From the NCBI GenBank assembly GCA_018645325.1, contig JABGOU010000020.1, positions 1-63,013 on the forward strand: a DNA stretch of 63,013 nt, read 5' to 3'. The stretch is from Desulfobacula sp. (GTDB lineage Bacteria; Desulfobacterota; Desulfobacteria; Desulfobacterales; Desulfobacteraceae). Positions 25,835 through 32,755 of this stretch are shown here, one piece after another. The position numbers and the translations under genes are program-made. Each line of letters starts with the position of its first letter. The first letter of the stretch is position 1. Under the pieces are notes generated by a model. It saw only the letters and a list, made by a program, of their open reading frames with translations. It did not search any database and was not told the origin of the DNA.

Positions 25835-28141
25835 ATGGCTGAAATTAAAATTACCGGATATGCCGATCAAATCAGTGTGAAACAGGGTGATACCATCTCA
25901 TTTATGACAAGCGTTGAAGGTACTGCTTCTGTCCAGGCCGATTTTGTCCGGCTCATTCATGGGGACGAACATCCGGACGGTCCCGGATTCATTGAAAGAG
26001 AGATGGCATGTGATGCAAATAAAAAATATCGTGTTAAAAAACAGTATGTTCAGACAGGATCGTTTTTAACTATAGAAGATAACAATCAAATACTTGATCT
26101 GTCTGGAAGTTTTACCCTTTATGCATTTATCTTCCCTACGGCACCCCATCTGCACCGCCAGGGAATTCTCATGCGGTGGTCCATCCAGGATCAAAAGGGA
26201 TATGCATTGGGCATCAATGACGAAGGAAAACTGGAATTCTGGACAGGCAATGGTAAAAAAACAGACAAGGTGTATGCTGAAGCGCCATTGTCCCATCTAA
26301 TGTGGTATTTTGTGGCCGTCAGCTATGACAGGGCAACAGGAGAAGCCGTCCTGTTCCAGGAACCAGTCGTCAACAGCTATAACAGCCTTTTAAGTCCCAT
26401 GCTCCCACTGGATTATGCCTGTCACGTAAGGGAGAAATTGAGAGTTGAACCTGTTGGCGGCGATATCCCCTTTCTCATTGCCGGATCCAACGACTATAAT
26501 GAAGGACGCGGTCCATTTGTGTCACAGGTGTATAACGGAAAAATTGATCGCTGTGGCATTCAAGACAGAGCCCTCTCCCGGGATGAACTGGCACAGATAT
26601 GCAACGGTGAAAAGCCTTTTCAAGACAGCCTGATCACCCACTGGGACACCACCATTGGGTATACGGATCAGGGTATTGGTGATGAAGTTATGGATACAGG
26701 TCCCCACCAACTGCACGGTCAGGGCATTAACCGTCCCATCCGCTGTATGACCGGTTACAACTGGAACGGTAAGGATGACAGTTTCCGCATTGCACCCGAG
26801 CAGTACGGGGGTGTCCATTTTCACGATGATGCCCTGATTGACTGCAAATGGGAACCCATGTTAACCACCACGATTCCGGACAGCTTTAAGAGTGGATGTT
26901 ATGCCCTGCGTGTCAGGGCCGGGGATGCTGAAGATCACATTCCGTTTGTTGTCCGGGCAGCCAAACCCAAAGCCAAAATCGCAATGCTCATGCCCACAGC
27001 ATCTTACCTGGCCTATGCCAATGAGCGGCTGGCCTTTGAATTTCATACAGCCCAGTCTATTACTGCTCATACTCCGGTATTGACCAAATACGATGTAGAG
27101 CTTTACAAAAAAGACGATTACGGTCTTTCCACCTATGATTATTTCAATGATGGTATGGGATGCTGTTACAGCAGCTACCGCCGTCCTATATTCAATCTTC
27201 GGCCCAAGCATCGAACCGCACCCATAGCCATTCCATGGGGATTCCCTGCCGATCTGTCCATTGTCGGCTGGCTGGAGCATTCAGAGTATGACTTTGAAGT
27301 GATCACGGATGAGGATCTGCACCGTGACGGACTTGCAGCCATTGAACCGTATAATGTGATCATCAACGGCGCCCACCCGGAATACTACTCTGAAAAAATG
27401 CTGGATGCTGTGGAGAGTTACCTCGCTACTGGCGGGCGCCTGATGTATATTGGCGGCAACGGGTACTACTGGGTGACTTCTTTCAGGGATGACGAACCGT
27501 GGTGTATGGAAGTGCGCAAAGGAGAGTCTGGTTCCCGCGCCTGGCAGGCCAGACCCGGCGAATATTATCATGCGACCTCGGGTGAACGAGGCGGTTTATG
27601 GAAAAACAGGGGCCGGCCACCGCAAAAATTGACAGGTGTGGGATTTACCTCTGAAGGAATGGATAAGTCCATGCCGTATCTGCGCATGCCGGACAGTTAT
27701 CACAAAAACGCATCATGGATTTTTGACGGCATCAGCGATGAAGAACCCATTGGCGACTTCGGACTGGCATTGGGCGGCGCCGCTGGTATTGAAACAGACC
27801 GTTATGAACTCATGCTGGGCACACCGCCGCATACCAAAATACTGGCATCGTCAGAAATGTTTTCAGACTACTGGATGCACGTACAGGAGGAGATACTCTA
27901 CAACTATCCCGGATTAAGGGGATCTGAAGACTACCAGATAAGGGCGGACATGATCTATTTTACCACCCGAAACAATGGCGCAGTGTTCTGTTCCGGGTCC
28001 ATTGCTTTTGGCCATGCACTTCCCTATAACAATTTCGACAATAACATCTCCACCCTGATGGCCAATGTGGTCAATGCCTTTGAAAAAGACGGCGAACTTC
28101 CGGGGATGCAGTATATTGCCAAAGAAAAGCACTGGGAATAG
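25835..28141 (+). CDS. N,N-dimethylformamidase large (catalytic) subunit
   Basis: A 768-residue protein matching DMFase beta subunits. The N-terminal half holds a concanavalin/LamG-like beta domain (about residues 85-260, 'SGSFTLYAFIFP', 'LMWYFVAVSYDRATGEAVLF'). The C-terminal half is the glutamine-amidotransferase-like catalytic region ('PTASYLAYANERL', 'SEYDFEVITDEDLHRDGL', 'GGRLMYIGGNGYYWVTSF', 'ARPGEYYHATSGERGGLW'). The characterised Paracoccus enzyme uses a mononuclear iron held by two Tyr and one Glu; conserved Tyr and Glu are plentiful here, but ligands cannot be assigned without an alignment. The reaction is DMF + water to dimethylamine + formate. It starts 18 bases after the permease/small-subunit gene with GGAAAGGGA upstream. 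Confidence 0.88.
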   Translation: MAEIKITGYADQISVKQGDTISFMTSVEGTASVQADFVRLIHGDEHPDGPGFIEREMACDANKKYRVKKQYVQTGSFLTIEDNNQILDLSGSFTLYAFIFPTAPHLHRQGILMRWSIQDQKGYALGINDEGKLEFWTGNGKKTDKVYAEAPLSHLMWYFVAVSYDRATGEAVLFQEPVVNSYNSLLSPMLPLDYACHVREKLRVEPVGGDIPFLIAGSNDYNEGRGPFVSQVYNGKIDRCGIQDRALSRDELAQICNGEKPFQDSLITHWDTTIGYTDQGIGDEVMDTGPHQLHGQGINRPIRCMTGYNWNGKDDSFRIAPEQYGGVHFHDDALIDCKWEPMLTTTIPDSFKSGCYALRVRAGDAEDHIPFVVRAAKPKAKIAMLMPTASYLAYANERLAFEFHTAQSITAHTPVLTKYDVELYKKDDYGLSTYDYFNDGMGCCYSSYRRPIFNLRPKHRTAPIAIPWGFPADLSIVGWLEHSEYDFEVITDEDLHRDGLAAIEPYNVIINGAHPEYYSEKMLDAVESYLATGGRLMYIGGNGYYWVTSFRDDEPWCMEVRKGESGSRAWQARPGEYYHATSGERGGLWKNRGRPPQKLTGVGFTSEGMDKSMPYLRMPDSYHKNASWIFDGISDEEPIGDFGLALGGAAGIETDRYELMLGTPPHTKILASSEMFSDYWMHVQEEILYNYPGLRGSEDYQIRADMIYFTTRNNGAVFCSGSIAFGHALPYNNFDNNISTLMANVVNAFEKDGELPGMQYIAKEKHWE

Positions 28142-28165
28142 TGAAAATGGTTTGTCCGGCTCAAA

Positions 28166-29434
28166 ATGGAAACATGCCACATGGATTCATATGAAATAAC
28201 CCTTGACAAACCCGGCGCTGACCGGTTTGTCAAGGAAAGTTATCCCATCCGGTACGGCCGGTTTTCAGAAATCAGAACACCGGAATATCTTTTCCAGTTC
28301 GATCTGAACGGTGAGATCCGGTTCATCCGCGGATTTTCCAAAAACTGGCCCCATCCATCCGAGTGGCTGAAAAGAACCGACGCCAATGACTGGGTGTATT
28401 ATTCCGTAGGTGGATACAACGGTATGTTTTATATCTTAGGAGAGTATTACCTGCCTTGCCTCTCTTATAAAAGCAATTCCATCTGGCAATACCATCCCGT
28501 TACCAAGTCTGGTGTTCAAGAAGCATTTACTGCATGGGACCGGCTGCAATCAGATATAACCACACCAACTGCTAATGAGGCATCTGAAAAAATCAAGCAA
28601 TTTTTAACAAAAGTGTCACATAATAGCAGTGCTGCCCTCGCCAATAGAGCGCAAAGGCTTCACAAGATTATCGGCACCCGAATATCTGTACTGCCGCCGG
28701 ATACCCGTCATGTGGATTACAATGTCATCCCCCTGATGATTGCCGATGGATGCCTCTATCACTGTGACTTCTGCTGTATCAAAACCAAAAATAAATTCCA
28801 GCCGCGATCCGAGGACAACATCCTGCAGCAGATAAGACAGCTCAAAGCATTTTACACAGAAAACCTGAGCAACTATAATGCCCTGTTTTTAGGAAACCAC
28901 GATGCCCTTGCTGCCGGAGGCGAACTGATACAACTGGCAGCCAGGAAAGCCTATGCATCATTTAATCTGGAAAAATCACATATTAAAAACCCGATTCTTT
29001 TTTTATTTGGGAGTGTGGATTCCCTTTTGTCAGGCAAAGATAAATTAATGGCGGCAATGAATGAACTGCCATATTATACGTATATTAACATCGGCTTTGA
29101 ATCAGCAGATGCCGCCACCTTAAACCACTTAAAAAAACCACTGGACCCTGCCAAAATAAGAGAGGCGTTCCAGATGATGATCCATGTGAACAATCAGTTT
29201 GATAAGGTTGAAATCACGGGTAATTTTATCTTAGGTGAAACACTTTCCCACAACCATACCCGATCGCTCATTGATCTTATGAACAGCTGTCTTGACCGGT
29301 ATTCCGGCAAAGGGGCACTCTATTTATCTCCTTTAAACACCAGCAAAAAACAACGCGAAATGCTCTCTCAATTTGTGGCCATTAAAAACTTAAGCCGGCT
29401 TCCGATGTATCTATACCTGATTCAACGATTGTAA
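28166..29434 (+). CDS. Radical SAM protein of the dimethylformamidase operon
   Basis: A 422-residue protein with a CX3CX2C cluster-binding motif (Cys196, Cys200, Cys203 in 'GCLYHCDFCCIKT') at the start of a radical SAM barrel (about residues 185-400). Downstream elements fit a B12-independent radical SAM core ('ALFLGNHDAL', 'YTYINIGFESADAATLNHLKKP', 'VEITGNFILGE'). The roughly 180-residue N-terminal part ('YLFQFDLNGEIRFIRGF') is not recognised. It lies 25 bases after the DMFase large subunit, so it may mature or modify the enzyme or process its product. The start could also be Met 6 (28181). Confidence 0.82.
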   Translation: METCHMDSYEITLDKPGADRFVKESYPIRYGRFSEIRTPEYLFQFDLNGEIRFIRGFSKNWPHPSEWLKRTDANDWVYYSVGGYNGMFYILGEYYLPCLSYKSNSIWQYHPVTKSGVQEAFTAWDRLQSDITTPTANEASEKIKQFLTKVSHNSSAALANRAQRLHKIIGTRISVLPPDTRHVDYNVIPLMIADGCLYHCDFCCIKTKNKFQPRSEDNILQQIRQLKAFYTENLSNYNALFLGNHDALAAGGELIQLAARKAYASFNLEKSHIKNPILFLFGSVDSLLSGKDKLMAAMNELPYYTYINIGFESADAATLNHLKKPLDPAKIREAFQMMIHVNNQFDKVEITGNFILGETLSHNHTRSLIDLMNSCLDRYSGKGALYLSPLNTSKKQREMLSQFVAIKNLSRLPMYLYLIQRL

Positions 29435-29461
29435 AATTAAAATAAGAGGTAAAAAAAAGCT

Positions 29462-29648
29462 ATGAATACACAAAGCCCGTTAAAAGATAAAATGATACTT
29501 GTGGTTGAAATTTTTTAACAGGTTCAGTACCTACTTTAACAAACACTTCGGCCCTGACTGGAAGGAAAAGGACCAGTTTTTCAAAGAGTTTGAAGAATCT
29601 GTTAAAAAAGAGCTGGGTTTTAAGTCCGGAAACAATCAGCGGGAATAA
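29462..29648 (+). pseudogene. Small operon-terminal ORF (61 codons) broken at a T6 run
   Basis: ATG 29462 with AGAGGT upstream reads MNTQSPLKDKMILVVEIF and then hits TAA. Removing one T from the TTTTTT run near 29513-29518 joins it seamlessly to NRFSTYFNKHFGPDWKEKD and onward to the TAA at 29646-29648, a 61-residue protein rich in Phe, Lys and Glu. It follows the radical SAM gene by 27 bases in the same direction. The function is not recognised. The homopolymer indel may be a sequencing error, a mutation or a phase-variable switch. Confidence 0.45.
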
Positions 29649-29758
29649 TGTTAAAAATTTCTGACAGTCATCATATGCGCCATTAAAAAAACGTTCCTGC
29701 TCAGTGGTCCAGTTCCGATAAATTGGAGACATCGTTAAACTCCATTTTGAAAAAAATC

Positions 29759-30321
29759 ATGACTCAAAAGACAAGTAAAATTCCCATTTCTTCAATTGTC
29801 CTTGATGAAGAAATTTTCCAAGAAAGGGAATTGATCACAGGCGTGTTGGTATATTTGCCGAAAACATCAGGGATGGGTTCAGGTTTGACCCCATTGAGGT
29901 GGAATCGGTTCCTGACAAAATTGACTTATACCGACTTCTGGATGGGGCTCACAGATGGAGTGCTAATAAGTCAACGGGAGTGGCGGAAGTAGAAGCAGTT
30001 ATAAAAGATCTGGATGGGAATGACCCCCTGCTGTATGCTGCAAAAAAAGCCATCGGCCCAAGACAATTAGCGGAAGATGAGGCAAGGGATACTGCCCGGA
30101 GGGCATATACAGGAAACCCAGGCCTCAACTCTGAAGATATCGGGAAAGCTATTGGCCGGGCAAGACGAACTGTGGATTCCTACATAGCCGATCTTAGGGC
30201 TGCAAAGCAGATGGGCAGAGATATCAAGATCTTTCGCATGAACCGCCTTGGCATCCCCCAGAACAGGATGGCAAAGAGGTTGGGGATGAAAAGATTGCGG
30301 ACACCACATATTGTATTCTGA
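29759..30321 (+). pseudogene. Remnant of ParB-like nuclease/methyltransferase gene (N-terminal part, frameshifted)
   Basis: ATG 29759 starts MTQKTSKIPISSIVLDEEIF. A one-base deletion around 29820-29830 moves the match to another frame, 'GIFAENIRDGFRFDPIEVES' then 'YRLLDGAHRWSANKSTG', the ParB N-terminal nuclease/CTPase fold with its G-A-H-R-W motif. A helix-turn-helix follows ('LNSEDIGKAIGRARRTVDSYI'; 'GIPQNRMAKRLGM'). The text is lost after about 30300, just where the remnant at 19066 picks up ('GIDQKTIHYHLGKM'). Full-length relatives carry a C-terminal amino-methyltransferase. Non-functional as it stands. Confidence 0.65.
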
Positions 30322-30740
30322 GAAATGATAAAAAAGTAAATCTTACACGTTGCACTCGAAAAATTACTCCTTGAAAATCTTAATGATACCGTTTGAATTA
30401 TTGAGCATTGGAAGAGTCAAGATTTGTTGCAAGAATGTTTGACTTTTAATATATTTGAAACAAAATTGAACGGCTAATTTTTCTATTTTTTTCTTTCCTT
30501 TCATTTGTTAAAAGTAATGGGCCATCTAAAATATTATATGTGTTTATGTTGGTCATTCTGACGGGAAGGCCTATATGGCTGCATTTTCAGATAAGAAAAC
30601 AGTGTTTGATCAGGAATGACCCAAATTCATATAAATTTACTATATTTTATTGATTTCACAGCGATTAAACGATATTGAAATGATGGTACTGTGTGTAAAT
30701 AACTAGAAAGACTGGAAATAATTGTTCAGGATCGATTGAA
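30322..30740. other. Intergenic gap at the left edge of the defence island
   Basis: About 420 bp of AT-rich DNA with no convincing ORF, repeat or strong hairpin. It probably holds the promoter of the PIN-GNAT gene; no confident -35/-10 pair is visible. Confidence 0.5.
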
Positions 30741-30848
30741 ATGGATACAGCCATAAAAAACAATACAAAGAAATCTCCAAACTTTTCGTTTCTGTCTGAT
30801 AACAGAACATCTCTTATTCTTTTCATGGCGTTTGAATACCTTGTATGA
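30741..30848 (+). CDS. Possible 35-residue leader ORF coupled to the PIN-GNAT gene
   Basis: ATG 30741 (AGGA about ten bases upstream) reads MDTAIKNNTKKSPNFSFLSD and ends ILFMAFEYLV, with its TGA overlapping the next start as ATGA (30845-30848). This overlap suggests translational coupling. The sequence is not recognised. It could be a leader peptide, a small antitoxin-like partner or chance. Confidence 0.35.
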   Translation: MDTAIKNNTKKSPNFSFLSDNRTSLILFMAFEYLV

Positions 30849-32323
30849 ATATCTTAATTGATACGAATATAATCATTCCATTGGAACCTGGTTCCTTAAC
30901 TGACTTTGAAATTAATACGGAGTTAGCATTACAGTTTCATAGTTTGGTACAGAAATCTGGGAATGTTATTTATATTCATCCAGCGGTCGAACATGATCTC
31001 AACAGGGATAAAGATGTAAGCCGAAAGAATCTCAGAAAAACACTTATAAAACGGTATAATATTATCGATTCACCACCACTTCTTACTGTTTTGGATGCAA
31101 CACATATTGGATTGCCTGAATTTGGTTCAAATGATTATGTGGACAACTGCTTTTTGGCATCTCTAAAAGGTGATGCAGTTGATTATCTTGTCACAGAAGA
31201 TAAAGGCATTCATAAAAAGGCAAAAAAGACGGGCCTGCAATCACGGGTGCTTTATCTGCGAGATGCAATTGCATTATTAAAAGATTTTTTTGATGAAACG
31301 CCGCCGCCACCGCCATCAGTTGAAACCAAAAAAGTCTATGCAATTGATGAAACAGATCCGATTTTTTCTTCCCTCCGGGAAGATTATCCAGGGTTTGATG
31401 ATTGGTTGAAAAAATGTAAGCTGGATCATCGAGAAGCATATATAATATCAGACAAAGGGAATTCGTGTCTTGCTGGTATTTGTATCCTTAAAAAAGAAGA
31501 GAGGTTAGAGACAGGCGAGTCAGGAAAGACATTAAAGCTTTGCACATTCAAAGTTTCTGATAATCAGCATGGTAACCGATATGGAGAACTTCTTTTAAAA
31601 ACTGTTTTTGATTTTGCTGATAAAAATAACTATCGATATCTGTATTTTACGACATTTCCAAAGCGTGATGACCTTATAGAGTTTGCAAAATCGTTTGGAT
31701 TTGAATGCGTTAAAATAGAGGGTAAAGATGAAATTTTTATGCATAAATCTTTAGTATTTTCACAGGAAGATATCTTAAAATACAGTCCACTTGATTTTCA
31801 CATAAAGTTTGGGCCACGCGTTACTCAATTCGGAAAGAATTCAACTTTTATTGTCCCAATAAAACCAGAGTTTCATGATATCCTTTTTCCTGAAATGCGT
31901 GAGGAGCTTTCATTATTTCCAGATCAAAAGCCATGCGGGAACAGTATTAAAAAAGCTTACCTGAGTAATTCAGCAACAAACTTATTAAGGCGTGGAGACA
32001 ACCTGTTATTTTACAGGTCCCAGCATAAACCTTCCATTAATACAGTGGGAATAGTTGAAGGGTTTATGCGTTCAGCTAATGCAAATCAAATTGCAAGGTA
32101 TGTTGGCTCGCGAACGGTTTATAGATACAGCGATATTGCAGATATGTGTTTAAGATCCAAAAGAGATACATTGGCAATAAAATTTCGATATGTTAAACAA
32201 CTTGAATCAAGTATTGGGGTTAAGGAATTAAAGGAGAATTTTGTTTTAAATGGAACACCGCAATCGATTACAAAAGTTAAACCAGAAGGGGTTAAATGGA
32301 TAAAGCAAAAACTTCAGATGTGA
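30845..32323 (+). CDS. PIN domain - GNAT acetyltransferase - PUA/EVE-like fusion protein
   Basis: A 492-residue multidomain protein. Residues 1-150 are a PIN ribonuclease fold ('MNILIDTNIIIP', 'HPAVEHDLNRD', 'SNDYVDNCFLA', 'LVTEDKGIHKKA', giving the acidic metal-site residues). Residues about 190-300 are a GNAT N-acetyltransferase ('SDNQHGNRYGELLLKTVFDFA' contains the acetyl-CoA loop, then 'FAKSFGFECVK'). Residues about 360-470 look like a PUA/EVE-type nucleic-acid reader ('LLRRGDNLLFYRSQ', 'INTVGIVEGFMRS'). A proline run (PPPPP) separates PIN from GNAT. The 3' end overlaps the ASCH gene by 28 bases. A role in RNA-targeting defence or addiction is inferred from domains and position. Confidence 0.75.
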   Translation: MNILIDTNIIIPLEPGSLTDFEINTELALQFHSLVQKSGNVIYIHPAVEHDLNRDKDVSRKNLRKTLIKRYNIIDSPPLLTVLDATHIGLPEFGSNDYVDNCFLASLKGDAVDYLVTEDKGIHKKAKKTGLQSRVLYLRDAIALLKDFFDETPPPPPSVETKKVYAIDETDPIFSSLREDYPGFDDWLKKCKLDHREAYIISDKGNSCLAGICILKKEERLETGESGKTLKLCTFKVSDNQHGNRYGELLLKTVFDFADKNNYRYLYFTTFPKRDDLIEFAKSFGFECVKIEGKDEIFMHKSLVFSQEDILKYSPLDFHIKFGPRVTQFGKNSTFIVPIKPEFHDILFPEMREELSLFPDQKPCGNSIKKAYLSNSATNLLRRGDNLLFYRSQHKPSINTVGIVEGFMRSANANQIARYVGSRTVYRYSDIADMCLRSKRDTLAIKFRYVKQLESSIGVKELKENFVLNGTPQSITKVKPEGVKWIKQKLQM

Positions 32324-32745
32324 TTGCATTGTCGATAAAGCCAGTGTATGCCGACGCCATCCTTTCTGGTGATAAAACGGTAGAATTCAGAAAAAATGGT
32401 ATCCCGGAAGATATTAAGTCGATTGTTCTTTACGCCACTCAGCCGGTACAACAAATTGTCGGGTATTTTGATGTTAAAAGCTGTGAAGTGGATGATCCCT
32501 CAAAATTGTGGGAAAATTATGGCGGCTGTGGTCACATCACTTTCGATGATTTCAATTCTTATTACAAAGGAAAAAAAATTGGGAAGTGTTTTCTCATAGA
32601 AAACGCATATCGATTTGAAAAACCGATTCCTTTAGATAAATGTAAATCGTTTTCAAAGTCTCCACAGTCATTTGCTTATCTTTTAAAAACAGAATGGAAG
32701 AATATAAAAAGGAAAAAATTGGCAATCCATATTCAACAGCCATGA
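32296..32745 (+). CDS. ASCH/PUA-like domain protein
   Basis: A 149-residue protein with the ASCH signature: 'LSIKPVYADAILSGDKTVEFRK', 'IVLYATQPVQQIVGYF', the strand-rich core and 'KCFLIENAYRFEKPIPL'. ASCH folds are PUA-related RNA-binding or RNA-processing domains. The gene overlaps the PIN-GNAT gene by 28 bases, so the two are almost certainly co-translated, and it ends 10 bases before hsdR. GTG- or ATG-type starts are not in doubt: ATG 32296 is used, within 'GGGGTTAA ATG'. Confidence 0.8.
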   Translation: MDKAKTSDVIALSIKPVYADAILSGDKTVEFRKNGIPEDIKSIVLYATQPVQQIVGYFDVKSCEVDDPSKLWENYGGCGHITFDDFNSYYKGKKIGKCFLIENAYRFEKPIPLDKCKSFSKSPQSFAYLLKTEWKNIKRKKLAIHIQQP

Positions 32746-32755
32746 TAATTGTGTA

